In this document: one piece after another, positions 26,336 to 34,578 of the stretch
How positions within the stretch are numbered: the stretch's first letter is position 1
Layout: every line of letters starts with the position of its first letter
From: Bacteroidota bacterium
GTDB lineage: Bacteria; Bacteroidota; Rhodothermia; Rhodothermales; Bin80
Assembly: GCA_026709335.1 (NCBI GenBank)
Contig: JAPOTE010000107.1
Location: 1-60,665, forward strand
DNA length: 60,665 bases
Direction of reading: 5' to 3'
Notes under the pieces: generated by a model
Database searches by the model: none
The model's input: only the letters and a program-made list of their open reading frames with translations
What the model was told of the DNA's origin: nothing
Translations under genes and position numbers: made by a program

Positions 26336-27616
26336 CTAATAGTTAAGGCGAATACCGAGAGTTGGCTCAAATCTCCTCTGAACCAGATAATGTTCCTCAG
26401 ACTCAAGGGGTTCAAATGTATACTGTGCGCCCGTTCGTAAAAAGAATGATTTCTTGATATGAAGAATGGTCGCAAAAAGTAGCCTACTCTGCTCTGAGAA
26501 AGATGTAAAGACATCAGTGATTTTTTTTTCTCCCAGGCGATCAATACCAACCTCGAGATTGAAATAGGTACCCGCTCGGATGAAGAGACGGAAATACAAT
26601 TCACTAAGAGGTTGTGTACCAAAGTGTCTTCGCCAACTGTAGGCAAACCAGAACGTGTCTCTGATCTGAAGCTCAAACTCCGTCAATAGATCATTCACGC
26701 CACGGGATTCTTGAAGGAGTATTCCTGAAAAATCACTTGCTTTGATGTTCTGCAAATCTGCTCCGTCACGAATGATGCGATTATGAGGATTGCTCACATT
26801 GAACAACGTTCCAACGTAGCCTGGAATGAAATTACGGCTACTGTAGAATGCTCCAACTCTCAGTCTAAAGCTCAGTAGGTCAATAAAATCTGTACTCCGT
26901 ACATCCGCACCAAAGGCCAGCCCGTCTCCATATCTGGAATACCATGCATAGCTGATGTATGGAGCAAAGGCAACTCTAGCTGTTTCAAAGATCTCACGAT
27001 TGAGATCCACACTCCACGCGACCAGATCAGTTGGTAAATGATTGGAGTAGTTGATCCCCAACTTACTTGAATATGGGAGATCAACGCCGATCCTCGCACC
27101 AATCAAATTGTTAAGAAACAGATCCGCCGAGAAACCACTGAACTCTATGATTCCTCTACTCCAAGCCGCTTCAACTCCTATGGTTCGTGTATCCCATGAA
27201 GTAGACGAACGGTAATGATTGACCACATGCCCGATTCCGAGGCGCATATCTTCAATTGGGCCAATTCTGACATAGACATCCTCGGTTTGAACACGAGCAA
27301 ACTGAATCAGACGTAAGACGTCATAAGCCTCATCCCAGTCAGGTGCATACTGCCCGAGGGGGCCTTGTCTGATGCTTCCATATAATCGAACGGCAAAGGG
27401 ATAGCTAGCATACTCCATATTTAGGGACATGACTCCCCTCCATTGGGGGCCAATCAGGGAAACTCCTCCCATGGCATTGATTTGCCTGAGAGTTTGCCAA
27501 CGTTGTCGCGCAAGCTTTTCGGACAACCGATTCATCGCCCCAAAACCTTCCTGTGCTTTACTTTCTGAAAAAGAGGTACAGAAAATAAGGAGAATAAGAA
27601 GCAGAATTCGATACAT
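26336..27616 (-). CDS. Putative outer-membrane beta-barrel protein
   Basis: 426 residues from the ATG at 27616 (MYRILLLILLIFCTSF); an upstream in-frame ATG at 27652 would place 12 extra residues before the signal peptide and is less likely. The signal peptide ends near ESKAQ. The mature part has regular alternating hydrophobic/aromatic strands (FAVRLYGSIRQGP, LGINYSNHLPTDLVAWSVDL, FAPYISYAWYSRYGDGLAF, TYFNLEVGIDRLGEKKIT) and ends in GIRLNY with a terminal aromatic. All this fits an integral outer-membrane barrel, perhaps 16-18 strands. No family name can be assigned. It converges on nadA. Confidence 0.7.
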   Translation of the reverse strand: MYRILLLILLIFCTSFSESKAQEGFGAMNRLSEKLARQRWQTLRQINAMGGVSLIGPQWRGVMSLNMEYASYPFAVRLYGSIRQGPLGQYAPDWDEAYDVLRLIQFARVQTEDVYVRIGPIEDMRLGIGHVVNHYRSSTSWDTRTIGVEAAWSRGIIEFSGFSADLFLNNLIGARIGVDLPYSSKLGINYSNHLPTDLVAWSVDLNREIFETARVAFAPYISYAWYSRYGDGLAFGADVRSTDFIDLLSFRLRVGAFYSSRNFIPGYVGTLFNVSNPHNRIIRDGADLQNIKASDFSGILLQESRGVNDLLTEFELQIRDTFWFAYSWRRHFGTQPLSELYFRLFIRAGTYFNLEVGIDRLGEKKITDVFTSFSEQSRLLFATILHIKKSFFLRTGAQYTFEPLESEEHYLVQRRFEPTLGIRLNY

Positions 27617-27676
27617 AATCAAGTGGTCAACTAACTTCCATGAAACACCCATCCTTTACTCTCATACCAATTCACT

Positions 27677-28312
27677 ATGAATGTACATCTACCAAATAAA
27701 TTGGGTCTTTTCCTTTTGGAGACCATTATGTATCCTGGTGAGCAAAAAAACTTACATATCTTTGAACCAAGATACAAGGAAATGATCACTGATTGTCTAT
27801 CCAAGAATACGCCATTTGTAGTTGTACGTAGCAATGACGTGAAGACGGAAGAGATTGGTTGTGCGGTTCAGATTGAAAAAGTATTGGCACAATATCCAGA
27901 TGGGAGGATGGACATTGCAGTTGAAGGGATTTGTCGAGCCCGGATTATCAGAATAGATAGAACAGAGTCATATCAGCAGGGGATCGTGGAGAAATATAGT
28001 GATACGACTGAGTTCACCCATATGCCCCAAAGAGAACAGTTGATTGCCCAACACATCAAACTTTTAGAAATCGCCGGTAGGACAGTGAGCCCTCAATACT
28101 ACGACTCTATACATCCTATTTCGTGGCTGATCGGGAGAAATTGTGGCCTTTCACTTGATCAACGCCAAGATCTGCTTGAAATGCGGAGTGAGGATAAACG
28201 TATTCGTGTCCTTGTTGAATATCTGGAGGAGTTCATTCCCGAAGTTATTGAACAGTGGGAAGTTCGTATGAGAATCATGTCAAATGGTCATTTTAAGGAT
28301 TTTCCCTCCTAA
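27677..28312 (+). CDS. LON substrate-binding (N-terminal) domain protein
   Basis: 211 residues. It corresponds to the N-terminal domain of Lon protease alone, without ATPase or protease parts: NKLGLFLLETIMYPGEQKNLHIFEPRYKEMI at the start is the characteristic LON opening, and IGCAVQIEKVLAQYPDGRMDIAVEGICRARI follows. Stand-alone LON-domain proteins are common in bacteria; a substrate- or peptide-binding role is assumed but unproven. It diverges from the outer-membrane gene, and the metallohydrolase gene follows 16 bases after its stop. Confidence 0.88.
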   Translation: MNVHLPNKLGLFLLETIMYPGEQKNLHIFEPRYKEMITDCLSKNTPFVVVRSNDVKTEEIGCAVQIEKVLAQYPDGRMDIAVEGICRARIIRIDRTESYQQGIVEKYSDTTEFTHMPQREQLIAQHIKLLEIAGRTVSPQYYDSIHPISWLIGRNCGLSLDQRQDLLEMRSEDKRIRVLVEYLEEFIPEVIEQWEVRMRIMSNGHFKDFPS

Positions 28313-28328
28313 ATCGATTTAAGTATTG

Positions 28329-29180
28329 ATGCCGCAGATAGGGGGCTATACATTGCATACAATTGAATGTGGTCGGTTCAGGTTGGATGGAGGTGCAATG
28401 TTTGGAATTATTCCACAGGTATTATGGGCGCGCAAAATCCCCCCTGATAACCGCAACCGTATTCCCATGTGCATGCGGTCATTATTGCTGGAAGGAAGCA
28501 GCCGTATTGTAATTATTGATGTTGGGGCAGGGGATAAATACGATGCCCGTTTCCGAAACATCTACGCATTGGAGGAAAATACTTTGCTGTCTTCTCTTGC
28601 AAAAGCAGGGTTCTCCGCAGATGACGTAACAGATGTGATCCTGACGCATCTCCATTTTGATCATGCAGGAGGTACTACATACCTTCGTAGCGGACAGATT
28701 GAGCCAGTGTTCAGAAACGCCGTCTATCATTTGCAACTCGATCATCTGAAAGAAGCTAGAAAGCCCAATATTCGTGAACAAGCCTCTTTTTTTTCGGATA
28801 ACTTTGAACCTCTGATCGCTACTGGACAGCTGAAGACATATCAAGGGGGAGGAGAGATCTTTCCCGGAGTTGAGTTATTGATTATGAATGGACATACGAC
28901 TGCACAGCAATTGGTAAAAATCTCAGGAAAAGAAGGGGCAGTTGTATTCTGTGCAGATCTTCTGCCAACTATTCATCACCTGAGGGGGCCTTGGGTAATG
29001 GCATTTGATGTTAGACCATTAGTTACGGTCAAGGAGAAAGAAGGTTTTCTGCGCCAGGCACTAGCCGAAGGATGGCAGCTTTTTTTCGAGCATGATCCTG
29101 AGGCCGTCGTTGCCAGCCTGCATGAAACAGAAAGAGGCATTGTGGCCCACACGCCAAGACCACTACATGATCTGTTGTAG
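28329..29180 (+). CDS. Metallo-beta-lactamase-fold hydrolase
   Basis: 283 residues from the ATG at 28329 (an in-frame TTG sits just before). The zinc motif HxHxDH is present as THLHFDHAGG (H107, H109, D111, H112). Further probable metal ligands are in NGHTTAQQ, FCADLLP and FEHDPEA. The N-terminal half, with MCMRSLLLEGSSRIVIIDVGAGDKY, resembles lactonase/glyoxalase-II-like hydrolases. The substrate cannot be told. Probably cotranscribed with the LON-domain gene. Confidence 0.9.
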   Translation: MPQIGGYTLHTIECGRFRLDGGAMFGIIPQVLWARKIPPDNRNRIPMCMRSLLLEGSSRIVIIDVGAGDKYDARFRNIYALEENTLLSSLAKAGFSADDVTDVILTHLHFDHAGGTTYLRSGQIEPVFRNAVYHLQLDHLKEARKPNIREQASFFSDNFEPLIATGQLKTYQGGGEIFPGVELLIMNGHTTAQQLVKISGKEGAVVFCADLLPTIHHLRGPWVMAFDVRPLVTVKEKEGFLRQALAEGWQLFFEHDPEAVVASLHETERGIVAHTPRPLHDLL

Positions 29181-29305
29181 GAACATCCGATTCATGCATT
29201 GGTAAACGCCTCCTCTGCTCACCAAATATCTATCGTATTACCTGAAAGCTACCAGTGTGTATAGAGTGTAACGCATAAGTTGCCACGAATCAACAGCCAA
29301 ATCAA

Positions 29306-32300
29306 GTGCGCTCCAAGTGTGTATCAATACTGGTTAATCAGGTGAGATTATCAGCGTTTCTGTGTCTATTTTTTTGGACGACTGTGGCTTTTTTCTCGGC
29401 CGCAGCGCAGGATGCATCCTTGGATCTCATTGATACTCAATCCGGCATCAGTGTTTATGAAATGAATGCCGAATGGACGGATTCTGAACCGGATATAGGA
29501 GGGCTCCTAGAAGTTTCGGCAGTATTGGATCTTCCCTCTTTGAACCAGCCCTCTGTTCGCGTCCTCGCAGCAGAATATGATGAATATCCATTTGATCTTA
29601 CTGCGGATATCGGGAGTGAAGAGACAATGGTTGTTGGTCTCGGGCTTGCTCGAAAGCGCCCAGCCGCAACGCTTATTGCTCGGCTTGTAACGTATGACTC
29701 AACCACAGCCAGACTTCGGCGCTACAAACATATGCGCATTGAAGTCACGTATCCTACTTCCACGGAAGTTGCCAAAAATTATACGACTTCGGACAACCCG
29801 CATCTTAATGTGAATCGAAGTGTGCTTGCAGATGGGAGAATGTTCAAGATTGCCATCTCTGAAACGGGTATCTACCAGATTGATCGTACATTTCTTGAAT
29901 CTCTGCCAGGGCTCGAGGCTGAAGCAGGAAATATAGATCCTGAACAGATCAGAATTTTTGGAAATGGCGGCGCTCCTGTTCCTGCACTCAATAGTGCTCC
30001 TCGCATTGCAGATTTGGCAGAAAACCAGGTATTTGTGCAAGGGGGCGGAGATGGAAGTTTTGATGAAGGAGATGCTGTATGGTTCTACGGTCAGGCTCCA
30101 AATGGATGGTTTAGTGAGCAGTTGACAGATTCCAGAGGGAGACCTATTCGAAATTCCAGCGGGGAACCGATTCGTGAGTGGAGTCATTACGTACATCCCT
30201 TCGATTCAACGAATTATTATTTTCTGGATATTGGGACTTCTAAAAACCAACCTTATGTGGAAGAAAACTATGCAGACGCCCCTGCGTCTGCTATTCTTAC
30301 AGAAGTCCTTGGGCGACATTTTGTAGATCTTGATGAATATCTTTGGGGGCGAGAAGGTGGGCATTCCGGTCATACCTGGGTAAGTAGGCTCATCCCGGGA
30401 CCAGGCCCTGGACGTGTAGTCATTGAGGAGTTGCAGCTCCCTGGCCTAAACAACGGTAGGCTTAAATATCAAATCCGAGCAGCTATTCAAAGTAATCCTG
30501 CTACCCCCCTGCATTACACTGATGGAACTCAAATCCTTCATAGTGTCAATTATGGAACGACCTTTAATTCACCAACCTCTTCTATTGCACGCTCAGGGAT
30601 TACAGAGTTTGAGATACCTGTTACATCAGGGCAAACCATTAACCTGGTTGCCGATCTTGAAGATCAAAGAGGAGGTCCGCAAGCGGCTCTTGACTGGGTA
30701 CGAGTATTCTATCCAAAGTTATTGGAGGCTGGACAGTTCCCGCTTAAATTCAGTACTCCCCTGGCTGAGGTCGGCACTTTTACATTTGTTCTAAGTGGGT
30801 TTAACTCGGCTCCATTTGTTCTTGATATTACCGAACCAGGGGCCTATCGCAGGCTTGGGATCAGGGCACAGGGTAACAATTTTTTAGTTCAGGCAACTGC
30901 AACCTCTCTCGATGAACCCAGAGAATTGATTGCGTTTACACCCGACCAAGTTCAGTCTTTGAACGCAGCTACCGTATGTGGCTCAGAATGCAATGTGACT
31001 TCTCAAAATTTACATGGAATTCAGACTTGGCCAGATTTTGTAATTATTACACCCAGTCAGTTTATCACACAGGCTGACGCTTTGGCTGATCGACGGGCGA
31101 CCGAAGGATTGAAGACTGAAGTGGTTGATGTGGAACAGATCTATAACGAGTTTTCTGGTGGACAACAAGATATCCGTGGAATCAGGGACTACCTGAAGTT
31201 CATCTACGATCGAAGCTCGAACCCGGACCAGTTGCTGAAATATGTGCTCCTCTTTGGCGATGGACATTTTGATTACAGGAATCTGGATGCTTCAGTCACA
31301 TTCCCTAATCTGATTCCTCCTTTTGAAACGGAAGAATCCTGGAATCCGGAGACGTCCTATACCACAGACGATTACTACGGGTTGTTGGACGATAATGAAG
31401 GACTATGGCCTTTTGCAAGAGGCACATTTTTTGGCTCTGACATACATCTCAACGAACGTGTGGATGTAGGAATTGGACGCTTTACGGTCCATACCGTAGA
31501 AGAAGCGCAATTAATGATTGACAAGATCGCACACTACGAGAGTTCAGATACCTTTGGCCGGTGGCGTAATCGTTATTTGTTTTTGGCCGATGACGGGCCA
31601 ACTGGAACCACAGGGCAGCAAGATGACCGTGACTTGCATACTCAGAATACGGATGTAGTGGCAACCTCATTAGCCAAGATTGCACCCGAGATTAATCAAC
31701 AGAAGGTTTATGCACTCTCATATACACGAGAATTTTTGAATACATGGCGGATTCCCAAGGCACGTCAGGATCTATTGTCGGCAATTGATGAAGGAACACT
31801 TGTGGTAAATTTCAGCGGGCATGGAGGAGAGCGGGCCCTGGCACAGGAAAATCTTTTTACGGTTGAAGATTCTCGTAGCCTCCAGAATTATAACGCACTT
31901 CCCATATTTATTACAGCAACTTGCTCGTTTGGAAGGTGGGATCTGGGAAATGAGCAGACAGGCGCTGAGGAGCTACTTCTCAATCCTTCAGGTGGCGCCA
32001 TTGCACTCCTGACTACCGTCCGGACCGTTTATACATCCGGAGATGCTACGACCCTGAACGTAGGACTGAACGTAGCTCTAAATGAAGAATTGTTCAAACG
32101 TGAAGCGAATGATTACCTTCCCCGTCTAGGAGACGCTTTACGAAGAACCAAGAATAGACGGGTAGGGTATGAAGGAAATAATCGCAAATTCAATCTTCTT
32201 GGAGATCCTACCCTACGTTTGGGCTTACCTCCCGACTATGCGGCAATTACCCATATTAATAGCACCGAACTCAAGATTGAATCGGGAGCGATGCGTGCTC

Positions 32301-33328
32301 TGGAAAAAATTGAACTCAAAGGTGAAGTCCGCCGATCAGATGGATCAAAAGATCCCTCCTTTGATGGTACAATCTCTATTGTGGTGTTTGACGCGTTGAG
32401 AAAGATTCCAATCCCAAGGGAGAAATTTCGCTATATGCCACAGCCTTACTATGAAGTGCGGGAAGATCTGATCTGGAGAGGCAGAACACGTGTTAAGAAT
32501 GGCGAGTTTTCAGCACGGTTTGTCGTTCCCAAAGATATTTCCTATACAAATGAGCCAGGCAAAATTGCTCTCTACGGACAAGGTGCATCTAATCATGTAA
32601 GCGGCTTTACAGAGCAATTTATCGTGGGAGGAACTTCGGAAGACGTAGCTAATGATGTTGATGGGCCAGAAATAGAACTTTTTCTTGGGGATGAAACATT
32701 TACAAGCGGTGGGCTCACTACCCCCGAACCTAAAGTATTTGCACGCATCTTCGATGACAGCGGAATTAATACCGTCGGTGCAGGAGTCGGCCACGAAATG
32801 CTTCTGATTATTGACGGAAACGAAATGGATGCAATCAATATTGGAAATCTCTATGAAAGTGATGAAAATTCATTTCAGGAAGGCTCTGTATCGTATTCGT
32901 TTGATAATCCGCTTTCCCCGGGTCCGCATTCCCTGAGCCTCCGAGCATGGGATGTACTGAATAATTCTGGAGAAACCACACTGAATTTTGTTGTAACAGA
33001 TACGGAAGATCTGGTAATCCGAAATGTATTTAACTATCCCAACCCAACCACCGGACCTACACGATTTGTATTTGAACATAATCAAGTCCCGGGTACACCG
33101 GTTAAAGTACGTGTCAGAGTTTACACGCTGGCCGGGAAAGCTATACGAACCCTAGAAACTGAAGAGTTATTGTCAGCAGGACCAATGCAGATTTTATGGG
33201 ATGGATTGGATAATGATTATGCAAGACTGTCTCCTGGCGTGTATTTATATAAGTTGCGGGCAGAGACGATGGGAGCAGAAGCTTTACATGTTGCCGAGAT
33301 AGTCGAAAAACTGGCAGTCATACGCTAG
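29306..33328 (+). CDS. porU: Type IX secretion system sortase PorU (C25 peptidase)
   Basis: 1340 residues from a GTG start. A signal peptide (about 1-35, ending SAAAQ) is followed by beta-rich N-terminal domains. The C25 gingipain-like domain runs from about 574 (WPDFVIITPSQFI) to 960, with catalytic H839 in NFSGHGGERAL and C873 in ITATCSFGRWD, and GDPTLRLGLP closing the domain. The C-terminal end has a FlgD/T9SS-type Ig domain (NYPNPTTGPTRFVF, YTLAGKAIRTLE, GVYLYKLRA). PorU cleaves the C-terminal sorting domain of secreted cargo and attaches it to the outer membrane. porV follows after 40 bases, the usual pair. Confidence 0.93.
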   Translation: MRSKCVSILVNQVRLSAFLCLFFWTTVAFFSAAAQDASLDLIDTQSGISVYEMNAEWTDSEPDIGGLLEVSAVLDLPSLNQPSVRVLAAEYDEYPFDLTADIGSEETMVVGLGLARKRPAATLIARLVTYDSTTARLRRYKHMRIEVTYPTSTEVAKNYTTSDNPHLNVNRSVLADGRMFKIAISETGIYQIDRTFLESLPGLEAEAGNIDPEQIRIFGNGGAPVPALNSAPRIADLAENQVFVQGGGDGSFDEGDAVWFYGQAPNGWFSEQLTDSRGRPIRNSSGEPIREWSHYVHPFDSTNYYFLDIGTSKNQPYVEENYADAPASAILTEVLGRHFVDLDEYLWGREGGHSGHTWVSRLIPGPGPGRVVIEELQLPGLNNGRLKYQIRAAIQSNPATPLHYTDGTQILHSVNYGTTFNSPTSSIARSGITEFEIPVTSGQTINLVADLEDQRGGPQAALDWVRVFYPKLLEAGQFPLKFSTPLAEVGTFTFVLSGFNSAPFVLDITEPGAYRRLGIRAQGNNFLVQATATSLDEPRELIAFTPDQVQSLNAATVCGSECNVTSQNLHGIQTWPDFVIITPSQFITQADALADRRATEGLKTEVVDVEQIYNEFSGGQQDIRGIRDYLKFIYDRSSNPDQLLKYVLLFGDGHFDYRNLDASVTFPNLIPPFETEESWNPETSYTTDDYYGLLDDNEGLWPFARGTFFGSDIHLNERVDVGIGRFTVHTVEEAQLMIDKIAHYESSDTFGRWRNRYLFLADDGPTGTTGQQDDRDLHTQNTDVVATSLAKIAPEINQQKVYALSYTREFLNTWRIPKARQDLLSAIDEGTLVVNFSGHGGERALAQENLFTVEDSRSLQNYNALPIFITATCSFGRWDLGNEQTGAEELLLNPSGGAIALLTTVRTVYTSGDATTLNVGLNVALNEELFKREANDYLPRLGDALRRTKNRRVGYEGNNRKFNLLGDPTLRLGLPPDYAAITHINSTELKIESGAMRALEKIELKGEVRRSDGSKDPSFDGTISIVVFDALRKIPIPREKFRYMPQPYYEVREDLIWRGRTRVKNGEFSARFVVPKDISYTNEPGKIALYGQGASNHVSGFTEQFIVGGTSEDVANDVDGPEIELFLGDETFTSGGLTTPEPKVFARIFDDSGINTVGAGVGHEMLLIIDGNEMDAINIGNLYESDENSFQEGSVSYSFDNPLSPGPHSLSLRAWDVLNNSGETTLNFVVTDTEDLVIRNVFNYPNPTTGPTRFVFEHNQVPGTPVKVRVRVYTLAGKAIRTLETEELLSAGPMQILWDGLDNDYARLSPGVYLYKLRAETMGAEALHVAEIVEKLAVIR

Positions 33329-33368
33329 CGTCACACACTGAGAACATACCTCATATAAGAACAACGGA

Positions 33369-34556
33369 ATGAGTATTCTAACATTCAAGTCATTTAATAT
33401 TTTTACGCTTTTGATTTTGCTTATCGGTGGCAGTATAGTCCAAAATACAAATGCGCAGACTGGTGCTGCTGCAGTTGTATTCCTGATGATTGAACCTGAC
33501 AGCAGAGCTGCTGGCATGGGCAATGCAGGAGTTGCTATTGCTGATAATGCGAATGCCTTGTTTTGGAATCCTGCCGGGCTGGCAGATCAGGTGGGCACGG
33601 AAGTGGCACTGACACACAGTAATTGGCTTCCCGAGCTAACATCCGATCTATTTTTTGAGTACCTAGTTGCTAAACATAATATTAAAAACTGGGGAACAGT
33701 TGGAGCTCATGTGACTTTTTTGAACCTTGGAGAACATGAGCATCGAGATGAATTGAATACTCCGTTAGGTACATTTCGCTCATATGATCTCTCTGTCGGA
33801 GTTTCTTATGGGTTCAAGTTAACCAAGGGGCTCTCTCTTGGTACGGGCATACGCTGGATTCGGTCAAGTCTGGCGAACGTTAGTGTCGGGGCGCAGGAAT
33901 CTGAGCCGGGCGTATCTGTGGGAGTGGATTTTGCTGCTCTCTACAAATTCCCAAAATTTTCACTCGGTTCGATGGAGGGATCATATAATATAGGATTCAA
34001 CTTGGCCAATATGGGACCAAAAATTCAATACTCGGATAGTGAACAGGCGGATCCTATTCCTACACTATTCCGCTTTGGGCATGCCCTTACGCTTGAACTT
34101 GATAGCTATAACAAGATCACAATAGCAACGGACGCTTCTAAAATTCTTGTGCGACAGCGAGTTACAGAAACCTGTATCGACGAAAACAATCCTGAGACAT
34201 GTACCTCCGAATTCACATCCGATCCATTCTACCGTGCAATCTTTACGGCTTGGACTCCCATCGAAATTCTCGCGAATGCAGTAAACAGTGAAGAGCAGCA
34301 ATTTCGAAATCTTTCGGTCATTGATCAGCTTCTGTTTTCACTTGGATTTGAATACTGGTACAATGACCTGTTCGCTGCCAGAGGGGGATATTTTTATGAA
34401 AACCCCTATAACGGTAACAGAGAGTTCATGACGTTTGGGGCGGGGATTCGCTACAATATTGTAGGAGTTGATTTTTCATATATTTATGCCCTGAAGGAAA
34501 ACCATCCACTTTCCAACACAATGCGCTTTTCACTTCTATTGAACTTTGCGCGTTAA
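33369..34556 (+). CDS. porV: Type IX secretion system outer-membrane protein PorV
   Basis: 395 residues. A signal peptide (about 1-31, ending NTNAQ) precedes the family hallmark: FLMIEPDSRAAGMGNAGVA, ADNANALFWNPAGLAD. The rest is a FadL-like 14-strand barrel (YLVAKHNIKNWGTVGAHVTFLNLG, FEYWYNDLFAARGGYFY, FMTFGAGIRYNIVGVDFSY) ending in a short strand. PorV is the shuttle that delivers cargo from the translocon to the PorU sortase. It directly follows porU, which strengthens both calls. Confidence 0.94.
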   Translation: MSILTFKSFNIFTLLILLIGGSIVQNTNAQTGAAAVVFLMIEPDSRAAGMGNAGVAIADNANALFWNPAGLADQVGTEVALTHSNWLPELTSDLFFEYLVAKHNIKNWGTVGAHVTFLNLGEHEHRDELNTPLGTFRSYDLSVGVSYGFKLTKGLSLGTGIRWIRSSLANVSVGAQESEPGVSVGVDFAALYKFPKFSLGSMEGSYNIGFNLANMGPKIQYSDSEQADPIPTLFRFGHALTLELDSYNKITIATDASKILVRQRVTETCIDENNPETCTSEFTSDPFYRAIFTAWTPIEILANAVNSEEQQFRNLSVIDQLLFSLGFEYWYNDLFAARGGYFYENPYNGNREFMTFGAGIRYNIVGVDFSYIYALKENHPLSNTMRFSLLLNFAR

Positions 34557-34578
34557 CCGTGATCAAGGCTGTGGCAGA